Source: Janibacter anophelis NBRC 107843 (lineage in GTDB: Bacteria; Actinomycetota; Actinomycetes; Actinomycetales; Dermatophilaceae). From it: a stretch of 34,084 nt of DNA. The notes under the pieces were generated by a model. That model was not told the DNA's origin. It saw nothing but the letters and a program-made list of their open reading frames with translations, and searched no databases. How positions within the stretch are numbered: the first letter of the stretch is position 1; each line of letters starts with the position of its first letter. Shown here one piece after another: positions 15,128 through 23,313 of this stretch. The stretch is taken from NCBI RefSeq assembly GCF_001570945.1, contig NZ_BCSQ01000040.1:1-34084 (forward strand), in the 5' to 3' direction. The position numbers and the translations under genes are program-made.

Positions 15128-18100
15128 GTGGTCTGGCAGGTGGACTCCGCGGGCTGGGTCCGGTCCCTCACCGACGAGGTCCTCGAGGACGCGGTGGATC
15201 CGGGCACCATGCAGCGCGGGCAGGGCTACGCCCGGGACGGCATGGTCACCCAGATCGCCACGCTCAACCGGGGCCGGGTCGTCGTGGCCAAGGTCCGGGG
15301 CTCCGGTCACGAGAGCTACCAGACGATCGTCTCGCAGCACAGTGAGCCGGCCGACGACGTCCTGGCGTGGAGTGCTCGGTGCAGCTGCCCGGTCGTCGCG
15401 GACTGCAAGCACGCCGTGGCCGTCGTCCTCACGGTCCGGGACACCCTCGGTGGTGCCGCCGAGCCCGTCGCGTCCTGGGAGACCGCCCTCGCCGATCTCA
15501 CCCGCGAGGCCCCGCCCGACCCCCTGGACGCCGGAGCGGAGATGGCCCTCGTCGTCGAGAGCGTCATCACGACCCGGCGCACCTGGGATCGCGAGGGTCG
15601 GCCACGGGTGCGCGTGCGACCGACCCGGCGCACGCGATCGGGTACGTGGGCGCGCAACCAGGGCTGGACCGACGTGCGCCGGGAGACCACGGGGTGCCGG
15701 CCGGAGCACCGGCGGGTCCTGGACGACCTCGCGGTGCTGCACGACCTGCGCTTCGGCAGCGGCTACCGACAGGCCTACGGGTCGCCGGAGGTGCACCTGG
15801 ACGACCTCGACGCCGAGGTGTGGCCGGCGTTGCGCCGCATCCGCGATGCCGGTGTCGCCCTCATCGCCGACTGGGATGGTGATCCGGTCCGTCTGGAGGA
15901 AGTGCCCGCCGAGGTCGTGCTCGACGTCGTGGCGAGCGACAGCGGCCTGACGCTCACCCCCGTCGTCGACGTCCCGGGTGGCCGTGCCGCCGACGGTGCT
16001 GCGGTCGAGGTGCAGCTCATCGGCGAGCCGGCCCACGGCGCGCTCGTCACCGGTGACGACGGGCTGGTGCTCACCCCCTTCGTCGCGCCGCTCACGCCCG
16101 ACGTCGCCGACCTCGTCACCGCGCGCCGGAGCGTGACCGTCCCCGAGGAGGACGTCGAGCGGTTCCTCGCGATCTATCTGGGGCGGCTGCGGAAGCGGGT
16201 CACCGTCGTCTCCTCCGACGGCAGCGTCGACCTGCCCGAGACACAACCCCCTCGGCTGCACGTCCACGTCCGCGCGGCGAGCCTGGGCATCCGCATCGAC
16301 CTCGGCTTCGCCTACACCGCCGGCACCCGGACCCAGGTCGTCGCCGCCGGGGCGGCCGACACGATCCCCCGGGACCGGCGCGCCGAGCGCGACCTCGTCA
16401 TGGGCATCGAGGCGCTCACCGACATCCCCGGCGCCCTCTCGCGGGGCACGGGCAGCACGCGGGTGCTGCTCCAGCCGTCGGTCACCCTCCGTGGACCCCA
16501 CGCCATCGGCGTCCTCGCCGGCGTGGTGCCGCGTCTCGAGGGCGACCCACGCGTCGTGCTCGTCGTCGACGCCGACGTGCCCGCCTTCGAGGAACTGGTC
16601 GGCGAGCCGCAGATCGCGATCCGTGCCGGCGATGGAGAGGGTGCGTCCGACTGGCTCGACCTGCACGTCTCGGTGACCGTGGGCGACGTCGAGATCCCCT
16701 TCGAGCCGCTCTTCGAGGCCCTCGTCCGGGGCGAGGAGGTGCTGCACCTCGAGTCCGGTGACTGGCTGCGGCTGGACCACCCCGTTCTCGCGGACCTGCG
16801 GGCCCTCATCGAGGAGTCCCGGGAGCTCGTCGACCCCGAGGAGGGGGCGCTGCGGCTCAGCCGCTACCAGGTCGACATCTGGGACGACCTGTCCGATCTC
16901 GGCGAGGTGCTCGTCGCGCGCGAGCACGCCTGGCGGACCAGCGTCGAGCCCCTCCGAGAGCTCGACACCGTCCCCGCACCACCGGTCCCCGCCTCCCTGG
17001 GCGCCACGCTGCGGCCCTACCAGCTCGACGGCTACCACTGGCTCACCACGCTCTGGGACGCCGGCCTCGGCGGCGTCCTCGCCGACGACATGGGCCTGGG
17101 CAAGACGGTGCAGACACTGGCGCTGCTGGCGCGCGCCGCAGAGGCCGGCGAGCTCGACCGTCCCGTGCTGGTCGTCGCCCCGACGAGCGTCGTGCCCATC
17201 TGGGCCGCCGAGGCCGCCAAGTTCGTCCCTGACCTGACCGTGCGCACCCTGCCCTCGACCCACAAGCGGCGCGGGAGCACCGTCGCCGAGGCCGTCGCCG
17301 GCGCCCAGCTCGTCGTCACCTCCTACGCCGTGCTGCGCATCGACGGGGAGCAGTTCGCCGAGGTCGAGTGGCGCGGGCTCGTCCTCGACGAGGCGCAGAC
17401 GGTCAAGAACGACCGGTCCAAGACCCACCAGGCGCTGCGGCGGCTCTCGGCCCCCTTCGTCCTCGCCGTGACGGGCACGCCGCTGGAGAACTCACTGATG
17501 GACCTGTGGTCCCTCCTCGCGCTCGCCGCTCCCGGGCTCTACCCGCACCGCGAGCGGTTCCGCGACGCCTACCGCAAGCCGATCGAGTCGGGGGAGCGGC
17601 CCGAGCTGCTCGACCGGCTGCGGCGGCGGATCCGTCCCCTCATGCTCCGCCGGACCAAGGAGCAGGTGGCCCTTGACCTGCCGCCCAAGCAGATCCAGGT
17701 CGTGCCGGTCGAGCTGACGCCGACGCACCGCCGGATCTACGACCGGCACCTGCAGCGCGAGCGCAAGCGGATGCTCGGGCTCCTCGAGGACCCGGACGCC
17801 AACCGGGTGGCGATCTTCGCCTCGCTCACCCGGCTGCGCCAGCTGAGCCTCGACCCGGGGCTCGTCGACGAGGACCAGCGCGGGCAGGGCATCTCGGCCA
17901 AGCTCGACGTCCTCGTCGAGCACCTGCTCGAGCTCGCGGTCGAGGGGCACCGTGCGCTGGTGTTCAGCCAGTTCACCGGGTTCCTCGCGCTCGTGCGGGA
18001 GCGGCTCGAGGCCGAGGGCATCACGACGAGCTACCTGGACGGCTCCACGTCCGACCGGGCGCAGGTCGTCGACGACTTCAAGCGGGGGCGCCAGACCGCC

Positions 18101-18406
18101 TTCCTCATCAGCCTCAAGGCGGGTGGCGTCGGGCTGACGCTCACCGAGGCCGACTACGTCTTCGTCCTCGACCCGTGGTGGAACCCCGCCGCCGAGGCGC
18201 AGGCCATCGATCGGGCCCACCGCATCGGCCAGGACAAGCCGGTCATGGTCTACCGCCTCGTCTCGACCGACACGATCGAGGACAAGGTCGTGGCCCTGCA
18301 GGAGCGCAAGCGCGACCTCTTCGAGCGGGTCGTCGACGACGGCGGCGCCCTCTCGGGGGCCATCACGAGCGACGACATCCGTGCCCTGCTCGATCCGGGG
18401 GACTGA
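15128..18406 (+). CDS. SNF2-family helicase/ATPase with N-terminal SWIM zinc finger
   Basis: The product is 1092 aa. Residues about 40-110 include a SWIM finger: C85-S-C87, then C and H in DCKHAV, a DNA/protein-binding zinc site. A long middle part (200-620) has no catalytic motif. The SNF2 ATPase follows: Walker A in DMGLGKT (K659), DEAQ box at 754-757, VTGTPLENSLMDLW, then the C-terminal RecA lobe with LVFSQF, SLKAGGVGLTLTEADYV and WWNPAAEAQAIDRAHRIGQ. Bacterial members with this layout (HepA/RapA relatives) are presumed to remodel protein-nucleic acid complexes, and some belong to defence loci. GTG 15128 follows GGGAGAG; the frame is open a little further upstream. Transcribed alone, with a TAGTCT box about 40 bp before. 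Confidence 0.92.
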   Translation: MVWQVDSAGWVRSLTDEVLEDAVDPGTMQRGQGYARDGMVTQIATLNRGRVVVAKVRGSGHESYQTIVSQHSEPADDVLAWSARCSCPVVADCKHAVAVVLTVRDTLGGAAEPVASWETALADLTREAPPDPLDAGAEMALVVESVITTRRTWDREGRPRVRVRPTRRTRSGTWARNQGWTDVRRETTGCRPEHRRVLDDLAVLHDLRFGSGYRQAYGSPEVHLDDLDAEVWPALRRIRDAGVALIADWDGDPVRLEEVPAEVVLDVVASDSGLTLTPVVDVPGGRAADGAAVEVQLIGEPAHGALVTGDDGLVLTPFVAPLTPDVADLVTARRSVTVPEEDVERFLAIYLGRLRKRVTVVSSDGSVDLPETQPPRLHVHVRAASLGIRIDLGFAYTAGTRTQVVAAGAADTIPRDRRAERDLVMGIEALTDIPGALSRGTGSTRVLLQPSVTLRGPHAIGVLAGVVPRLEGDPRVVLVVDADVPAFEELVGEPQIAIRAGDGEGASDWLDLHVSVTVGDVEIPFEPLFEALVRGEEVLHLESGDWLRLDHPVLADLRALIEESRELVDPEEGALRLSRYQVDIWDDLSDLGEVLVAREHAWRTSVEPLRELDTVPAPPVPASLGATLRPYQLDGYHWLTTLWDAGLGGVLADDMGLGKTVQTLALLARAAEAGELDRPVLVVAPTSVVPIWAAEAAKFVPDLTVRTLPSTHKRRGSTVAEAVAGAQLVVTSYAVLRIDGEQFAEVEWRGLVLDEAQTVKNDRSKTHQALRRLSAPFVLAVTGTPLENSLMDLWSLLALAAPGLYPHRERFRDAYRKPIESGERPELLDRLRRRIRPLMLRRTKEQVALDLPPKQIQVVPVELTPTHRRIYDRHLQRERKRMLGLLEDPDANRVAIFASLTRLRQLSLDPGLVDEDQRGQGISAKLDVLVEHLLELAVEGHRALVFSQFTGFLALVRERLEAEGITTSYLDGSTSDRAQVVDDFKRGRQTAFLISLKAGGVGLTLTEADYVFVLDPWWNPAAEAQAIDRAHRIGQDKPVMVYRLVSTDTIEDKVVALQERKRDLFERVVDDGGALSGAITSDDIRALLDPGD

Positions 18407-18455
18407 GCCACGTGAGGCACCCCAGGCACGGCCCGAAGACGCCGGTCGCGATATA

Positions 18456-18498
18456 CGTGACAGCGAGGCATCATGATGAGTGACGCTATGCTGTCACG
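18456..18498. promoter_or_regulatory. vapBC promoter and operator
   Basis: CGTGACAGC (18456-18464) and GCTGTCACG (18490-18498) form a perfect 9-bp inverted repeat with a 25-bp gap. The right arm ends at the base before the ATG. A third palindrome, CATCATGATG, lies inside (18469-18478). A -10 box TATGCT (18487-18492) sits 6 nt before the ATG, so transcript and coding region would start together. This is the usual arrangement for VapBC autoregulation. Confidence 0.75.
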
Positions 18499-18753
18499 AT
18501 GCGGACGACGGTCACTCTCGACGCCGACACCGAGTCCTTGGTGCGGCGACTGATGCGTGAGCGTGGCGTGTCCTTCAAGCAGGCGCTCAACGACGCCATC
18601 CGTGCAGGAGACCCCGATGCGGTGCGTGGTGGCCAGGAGTACACGACGGCGCGCCACATGGGCACGCCCACGGTGTCGCTCGACCGGGCGCTGCAGTTGG
18701 GCGGCGACCTCGAGGACGAGGAGATCGTGCGACGGATGCGGACCGGCCAGTGA
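18499..18753 (+). CDS. VapB-type antitoxin
   Basis: The product is 84 aa. The N-terminus RTTVTLDADTESLVRRLMRERGVSFKQALNDAIRAG is a ribbon-helix-helix DNA-binding module, starting with the beta strand T-V-T-L. The C-terminal tail (DLEDEEIVRRMRTGQ) is acidic and then basic, as in toxin-binding tails. Its stop overlaps the toxin start as GTGA. It should bind the palindrome in front of its own gene and neutralise the PIN toxin by direct contact. Confidence 0.9.
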   Translation: MRTTVTLDADTESLVRRLMRERGVSFKQALNDAIRAGDPDAVRGGQEYTTARHMGTPTVSLDRALQLGGDLEDEEIVRRMRTGQ

Positions 18754-19187
18754 GGATCGTCGATGCCAACGTCCTGCTGTACGCGGTCAACGCCGACACG
18801 CGACACCACGCGTCGTCACGAGGCTGGCTCGACTCCGCCCTCTCCGGAGCGGACACCGTGGGATTCACCTGGCTGGCGGTGACGGCCTTCGTGCGGATCT
18901 CGACCAAGGATGGCCTGTTCGCCAACCCGCTGACTCCGGATGAGGCCATGGAGCAGGTGCGCCGCTGGCTCGACGCGCCGGGTGCGCGCATCACCGAGCC
19001 GGGAGCCGAGCACGTCACCATCCTCCAGCGGCTCCTCGCGGAGGTCGGTGCCGGAGGCAACCTCGTCAGTGACGCGCACGTGGCAGCGGTCGCGATCGAG
19101 CACCGCGCCGAGGTGGTCTCCTTCGACGCCGACTTCGGGCGGTTCCCGGGGTTGCGCTGGGTCCGCCCCCCGGACCTGCTGGCCTGA
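18750..19187 (+). CDS. VapC-type PIN-domain toxin (ribonuclease)
   Basis: The product is 145 aa beginning at GTG 18750. PIN motifs are present: an N-terminal VDANVLLYAVN with the first catalytic Asp (D5), a central TWLAVTAFVRIST segment, SDAHVAAVAIEH with the third acidic site, and SFDADFGRF with the last Asp. The layout matches the VapC subgroup whose conserved middle reads T-W-x-x-x-x-A-F-x-R. These enzymes cut structured RNA (tRNA or rRNA) in a Mg-dependent way; the target cannot be predicted. Translational coupling to the antitoxin keeps the ratio safe. All catalytic residues are intact. Confidence 0.92.
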   Translation: MRIVDANVLLYAVNADTRHHASSRGWLDSALSGADTVGFTWLAVTAFVRISTKDGLFANPLTPDEAMEQVRRWLDAPGARITEPGAEHVTILQRLLAEVGAGGNLVSDAHVAAVAIEHRAEVVSFDADFGRFPGLRWVRPPDLLA

Positions 19188-19238
19188 CCGAGGGCGGAGC
19201 GGCTGGTGAGCCGGCCCGGGCCGTGAGAACGTCGGATC

Positions 19239-20471
19239 ATGGCACGCACGTGGTTGTCGGTCGCGGTCGAACTGCTCGGCGGTCGAGGTGATGAGCTCTG
19301 GCCGTGGCCTGGCAGGGTCCTCGCGGTCGGACCCGACCACACGTTCGCTCAGCTGGCGGCGGCGATCAACGACGCCTTTGCCCGCTGGGACCGGTCGCAC
19401 CTGTCCGAGTTCACCCTGTCCGACGGCCGACTCGTCACCGATGTGGAGACCGGTGAGGAGCTGTCCGAGGAGGAGCAGGTCTCCTGGCTGGACCTGGCGC
19501 AGACCCGGGTGGCGGGGACGGTGCGGCCGGGTGAGGAGTTCCGGTTCACCTTCGACCTGGGCGACCAGTGGGTGCACCGGTGCGTCGTGGGGCAGGACGC
19601 GATCGACCCCGTGGCGGAGCTGGGGGTCAAGCCCCCTTCGCCCCTGCCGTACTGGGGCTGGGGCACGATCCCGGACCAGTACGGTCGTCGCTGGGCCGAT
19701 GACGACGGGACCTCGCGCGCAGCCACGCGACCCGCGCAGGCCCACCCCATGCTGGGGGACGCATGGCCCGGCCGGGCCGAGGCGCCCTTGCTGGACATGG
19801 GTGAGGTGCGAGCTGCCATCGCGCAGGGCGACGCGGCCGCCTTCCTCGCAGCGGTGGCCGGCCGCGACATCGACGATGCGCTGCAGCAGGTGGGCGAGGG
19901 CGTCCCGATGGCGCTGGCGACGGACCGAGCGGCGGCTGAGCCGCTCGCCCGGACCGTCATCGCCCGGCTGGAGGACCGCGCCGCCCCCGGCGATGACGTC
20001 CTGGCGGAGGACCTCGCTGCCGCAGCGCGCGGCCAGGCCCCGGGCGGTCGCGTCCTGCCGGTGGACCTCGATCAGCTCTCGTCCGTCCTGGAGGGGGACC
20101 CTTCGCTGGGCGCCGGTGGGGTCCTCGACCTGCAGACGGGTGAGGTCCACCCGGACGGCGCGCTCGATGCCTCCATGGTGGGCGACGAGTACGCCATCGA
20201 CGTCGAGGAGGATCCGGACCGGTGGCTGCCCGTCGACTGCCACGGGTCCCGCAGCGGGTGGCAGGACATGGCCGCCTTCGCGCGTCGGCACCGCGACGTC
20301 GAGTTGCGGGAGCGGCTCGAGCGAGCCCTCGAGGGTCGGGGTGGGTTCCGTCGCTTCCGCGACCTGGTCCACGAGGAGGGGCTGGGCCGCTCGTGGGGGG
20401 TCTTCTCCGCCGACCGTCAGGCCGGACGAGCGCGCCAGTGGTTGGCTGACGAGGGCATCCGGGTGAGGTGA
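19239..20471 (+). CDS. Fusion of a PRiA4 ORF-3-like domain and a UPF0158 domain
   Basis: The product is 410 aa. Residues 1-160 resemble the plasmid pRiA4b ORF-3-like (PRiA4_ORF3) domain, with TFAQLAAAINDAFARWDRSHLSEFTL, then FRFTFDLGDQWVHRCVV and a PYWGWGTIPDQYGR stretch. A linker of about 90 residues follows. Residues about 265-410 resemble UPF0158: VLPVDLDQLSSVLEG, VLDLQTGEVHPD, RWLPVDC, then a long helix with RERLERALEGRGGFRRFRDLV and a final ARQWLADEGI. Neither domain has an assigned function. The gene follows VapC on the same strand after 51 bp. The assignments are from motif memory. Confidence 0.72.
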   Translation: MARTWLSVAVELLGGRGDELWPWPGRVLAVGPDHTFAQLAAAINDAFARWDRSHLSEFTLSDGRLVTDVETGEELSEEEQVSWLDLAQTRVAGTVRPGEEFRFTFDLGDQWVHRCVVGQDAIDPVAELGVKPPSPLPYWGWGTIPDQYGRRWADDDGTSRAATRPAQAHPMLGDAWPGRAEAPLLDMGEVRAAIAQGDAAAFLAAVAGRDIDDALQQVGEGVPMALATDRAAAEPLARTVIARLEDRAAPGDDVLAEDLAAAARGQAPGGRVLPVDLDQLSSVLEGDPSLGAGGVLDLQTGEVHPDGALDASMVGDEYAIDVEEDPDRWLPVDCHGSRSGWQDMAAFARRHRDVELRERLERALEGRGGFRRFRDLVHEEGLGRSWGVFSADRQAGRARQWLADEGIRVR

Positions 20472-20532
20472 CCCGGGTGGGCCCGGGGTCTATGGTCGAG
20501 TCACAGGGGCTGAGCCGAGCCAGGAGCACGCC

Positions 20533-21768
20533 ATGACCATCGCCATCATCGGGGCCGGACTCGCCGGCGCCAGCGCCGCCGCCGAGCTGCGCGACCGGGG
20601 CCACGAGGGCGACATCGTCCTCGTCGGCGCCGAGTCGCAGGCCCCCTACGAGCGCCCGCCGCTGTCCAAGGACATCCTCCTCGGCAAGGGCACCGCCGCC
20701 GACGCCGCGGTCAAGGACCAGGGCTGGTACGACGAGCAGCGGATCGAGCTGGTCACCGGAGCCCGCGTCCAGTCCGTCGACACCGCGGCCCGCAGCTTCG
20801 AGGTCGACGGCCGCACCATCACCTACGACCAACTGCTCCTGGCGACCGGCGCCACCTCGCGGCACCTGCCGATGGCCGATGAGTCCGGCGTCCCCGTCGC
20901 GTACCTGCGCACGCTCGAGGAGTCACAGGCGCTCAAGGAGCACCTCGCCGGGCACCTGCTCATCATCGGTGCCGGGTGGATCGGCCTCGAGGTCGCCTCG
21001 GCCGCGCGGCAGGCCGGTGGCACCGTGACCGTCGTCGAGAGCGCTTCGCTCCCGCTCGTCGGTCCCATCGGCGAGGACATGGCCCGCGTCTTCGCCGACC
21101 TGCACCGCGAGCACGGCGTCGACCTGCACCTCGACACCTCGCTCACCACCCTCGAGCGGGACGAAGGCGGTGTCCTGAGGCGCGACGCAGGAGCCTCGAA
21201 GGGGGGCGCCCGCGCCCTCCTCTCCGACGGCACCGAGGTGCGACCCGGCCTCGTCCTCGTCGCCATCGGCGCCGAGCCGGACACCGCCCTCGCCGAGACG
21301 GCCGGGCTGGACGTCGATCGCGGGGTCCTCGTCGATGCCCGCCTGCGCACGAGCGACCCGCACATCTGGGCCGCGGGCGACATCGCCGTCCACGACCACC
21401 CGGACCTGGGGCGGCTGCGCGTGGAGCACTGGGACACCGCGATCCAGCAGGGCCGCCACGCCGCCCGCAGCATGCTCGGTGACGCCACGCCCTACACCCG
21501 GCAGCCGTACTTCTTCACCGACCAGTACGACCTCGGCATGGAGTACGTCGGCCACCTCGGTCGCGACGGCTACGACGAGATCGTCGTGCGCGGCGACCAC
21601 GCCACCCGGGTGCTCAACGCGGTGATGATCGCGGGTGGCCGGGTCGTGGCGGGGATGCACACCAACGACTGGGACGCGACCGACCACCTGCGGGCCTGGG
21701 TCGGTCGCGAGGCGACCGACCGGCTGCGCGACACGACGATCGCGCTCGCCGACACCCGCGAGGACTGA
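20533..21768 (+). CDS. FAD/NAD-dependent ferredoxin reductase-like oxidoreductase
   Basis: The product is 411 aa. An N-terminal FAD-binding GAGLAGASAAAELRDRG fold is followed by YERPPLSKDIL, a family hallmark of ferredoxin reductases of oxygenase systems. The NAD(P)-binding GAGWIGLEVASAARQ lies near residue 145, and a second FAD contact (IWAAGDIA) near 275. The C-terminal domain contains the FFTDQYDLGMEYVG region typical of the family. ATG 20533 follows AGGAG; a TATGGT -10 box lies about 35 bp before. No ferredoxin or P450 gene is adjacent, so its electron acceptor is elsewhere. It could serve a P450 or other oxygenase. Confidence 0.92.
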   Translation: MTIAIIGAGLAGASAAAELRDRGHEGDIVLVGAESQAPYERPPLSKDILLGKGTAADAAVKDQGWYDEQRIELVTGARVQSVDTAARSFEVDGRTITYDQLLLATGATSRHLPMADESGVPVAYLRTLEESQALKEHLAGHLLIIGAGWIGLEVASAARQAGGTVTVVESASLPLVGPIGEDMARVFADLHREHGVDLHLDTSLTTLERDEGGVLRRDAGASKGGARALLSDGTEVRPGLVLVAIGAEPDTALAETAGLDVDRGVLVDARLRTSDPHIWAAGDIAVHDHPDLGRLRVEHWDTAIQQGRHAARSMLGDATPYTRQPYFFTDQYDLGMEYVGHLGRDGYDEIVVRGDHATRVLNAVMIAGGRVVAGMHTNDWDATDHLRAWVGREATDRLRDTTIALADTRED

Positions 21769-21775
21769 GCGCCGG

Positions 21776-22192
21776 TCACCGCGTCGTCGCCCGCTCCGAC
21801 CGGGCCACGTCGACGAAGGGGGCGTCCGCCCCCTTCGTCCCGGCACGACGGGCCCGACGCCGCAGGACGATCGCGGCCGTGGTCGCACCGACGAAGACCA
21901 CCTGCATCAGCGTGGCCGGCAGCAGCTGGTCGTCCCAGCGCACGTCAGGGGCGGACGCCGCGTGGTGGACATTGGCGGGGAACATCGCCACGAGCAGCTC
22001 CGGCTCAGGCAGGGCCGGCGGGGCCATCTCGACGAGCTCCTCGCGCATGCCGACGAGGTGGGCGACACCGGTGAGCGTGAAGATGGCGGCGACACCGCAC
22101 CGCAGCGCGGTGTCTCACGCGAGGGGGTGTGACCGGAGGCCGGCGAGGCGAGCGGCACCCGTCGTGCCGACGAGGGCGATGAGTGGTTCCAT
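21776..22192 (-). pseudogene. Broken DoxX-like membrane protein gene
   Basis: The frame starts at ATG 22192 behind AAGGGA and runs to a stop at 21776, but is interrupted by an in-frame TGA at 22117-22115 (codon 26). After the stop it reads TALRCGVAAIFTLTGVAHLVGMREELVEMAPPALPEPELLV, then AMFPANVHHA. These are conserved blocks of DoxX-like proteins. The family normally has two further helices between the P-P-x-L-P and the F-P-A-N-V-H blocks; here they are directly joined, pointing to an in-frame deletion of about 100 bp. A second short version could start at ATG 22048, but it would lack helix 1. Promoter and operator are intact, so inactivation may be recent. Confidence 0.75.
21812..21839. terminator. 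Perfect 12-bp GC-rich hairpin between convergent genes
   Basis: GACGAAGGGGGC and GCCCCCTTCGTC pair perfectly around GTCC. The hairpin lies 44 bp past the stop of the FAD oxidoreductase and inside the last codons of the DoxX-like remnant. It can serve as a bidirectional terminator and is again composed of two CGAAGGG words. It has no T run. Confidence 0.55.
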
Positions 22193-22210
22193 GACGATCC
22201 CTTCGGATAT

Positions 22211-22229
22211 TGGATAGTTCGACTATCCA
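22211..22229. promoter_or_regulatory. Operator-like palindrome before the DoxX remnant
   Basis: TGGATAGT-TCG-ACTATCCA is a perfect inverted repeat with 8-bp arms and a 3-bp centre. It lies 19 bp upstream of the remnant's start and overlaps the only A/T-rich promoter-like DNA there. It also lies 32 bp after the stop of DUF2200. It looks like a site for a dimeric repressor of the TetR, MarR or PadR kind. The regulator is not in the window, unless it is the TetR gene at 22723. Confidence 0.6.
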
Positions 22230-22261
22230 TCTGGTGTTTGGGATCGGTCAACCGGAATTCG

Positions 22262-22606
22262 TCAGCCGCGCAGCACCTTGTCCATCGGCCGACCCTTGGC
22301 CAGCTCGTCGACGAGCTTGTCGAGGTAGCGGATGCGGCGCATGAGCGGGTCCTCCACCTCCTGCACCTTGACCCCGCAGACCGACCCCGTGATCAGGTCG
22401 ACGTGCGCGTTGAGCGTCGCGGCGGCGAAGAAGTCCTCGAAGGTCGTCCCACCGGCCAGGTGCTGCTGCAGCGCCTCCTGGTCGAAGCCGGTCAGCCAGC
22501 GGATGACCTCGTCCAGCTCTGCGACGGTGCGGCCCTTCTTCTCGACCTTCGTCACGTAGTGCGGGTAGACGTCGGCGACGGCGGTGGTGAAGATCCGGTG
22601 GCCCAT
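22262..22606 (-). CDS. DUF2200 family protein
   Basis: The product is 114 aa and matches DUF2200 along its length: [39 protein letters not shown], then [51 protein letters not shown]. This family is small, conserved and uncharacterised; the sequence suggests a soluble, helical protein. The ATG at 22606 lies 6 nt after TACCCT, so it is probably leaderless. It is divergent from the TetR gene and transcribed towards the DoxX remnant. Confidence 0.9.
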   Translation of the reverse strand: MGHRIFTTAVADVYPHYVTKVEKKGRTVAELDEVIRWLTGFDQEALQQHLAGGTTFEDFFAAATLNAHVDLITGSVCGVKVQEVEDPLMRRIRYLDKLVDELAKGRPMDKVLRG

Positions 22607-22674
22607 GCGGTCAGGGTAGAACGCCGAGGCTCACGCCGGCCGCCCGCGTCGGTTTGCCACTCCCTTCGCCATCC

Positions 22675-22703
22675 TGTACACATGTACATGTACATTCGTA
22701 CAA
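22675..22703. promoter_or_regulatory. TGTAC-rich operator of the TetR-MFS operon
   Basis: A cluster of TGTACA words occurs at 22675-22680 and as the 12-bp palindrome TGTACATGTACA at 22683-22694, followed by a looser TTCGTACAA (22695-22703). TACATT (22691-22696) fits a -10 box. Repeated TGTAC palindromes across a promoter are typical of TetR efflux repressors. This is the probable site for the adjacent TetR protein. Confidence 0.65.
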
Positions 22704-22722
22704 CATGACGAAGGGAGGGCCC

Positions 22723-23313
22723 GTGGCCCCCGAGCACCCCACCCCGACCCCCGGCCGGCGCGACCCGGAGGGCCGCCGCCGCGCGATCATCGCCGCCGCG
22801 GCCGAGCTCATCGTCGAGGGGGGCGCCGCCTCGATCACGCACCGTGCCGTCGCAGCCCGGGCCGGAGTCTCGCTCGGGTCGACGACCCAGTACTTCAGCT
22901 CGCTCGACGAGCTGCGCGACGCCGCGCTCCACTCATTGGCCGAGGGCGTCGACCTCGAGCTCGCCCAGGTCGCTGCGGCGATCGAGCCCCTCGACTCGGC
23001 GCCCGAGAGGTTCGCCGCGCTCATGCACGAGTTCCTCGTCAACCAGCGGCAGGTGCGCGCCGAGATCGAGCTCATGGGACTCGGGGTCACCGACGCCCGG
23101 CTCCGGGCCGTCGCCCGCCGCTGGACCGACCGGCTCACCGAGATCCTCACTCCGCACGTCGGGCGCCCGGCCGCGGAGGCGATCGCCGTCCACCTCGACG
23201 GCGTCACCGTCCACGCCGGACTGCACGACGAGCCCATCCCCGTCGCCGACATGGCCCGCGCCATCAGGGCCCTGATGACCATCCCGCACCCCGAAGGGAG
23301 TGACCCCCGATGA
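22723..23313 (+). CDS. TetR-family transcriptional repressor
   Basis: The product is about 196 aa. The N-terminal helix-turn-helix reads RRAIIAAAAELIVEGGAASITHRAVAARAGVSLGSTTQYFSSLDEL, the TetR consensus with the recognition helix G-V-S-L-G-S-T-T-Q-Y-F. The C-terminal ligand-binding region is helical and variable. I chose GTG 22723, which follows AAGGGAGGG; ATG 22705, possibly leaderless, would add six residues. The last codons overlap the MFS gene as ATGA, so both are one operon. It most likely represses the exporter and is released by an exported compound. Confidence 0.9.
   Translation: MAPEHPTPTPGRRDPEGRRRAIIAAAAELIVEGGAASITHRAVAARAGVSLGSTTQYFSSLDELRDAALHSLAEGVDLELAQVAAAIEPLDSAPERFAALMHEFLVNQRQVRAEIELMGLGVTDARLRAVARRWTDRLTEILTPHVGRPAAEAIAVHLDGVTVHAGLHDEPIPVADMARAIRALMTIPHPEGSDPR

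Noticed and set aside
14207-17428. A 1073-codon minus-strand frame over the esterase and helicase genes
   Set aside because: It overlaps an SNF2 helicase with all motifs and a complete esterase. The product is His/Asp/Gly-rich shadow sequence without domain signals.
22115-22117. TGA as a selenocysteine codon in the DoxX-like frame
   Set aside because: DoxX proteins have no known selenocysteine. No SECIS-like hairpin follows, and an additional internal deletion shows that the gene is dead.
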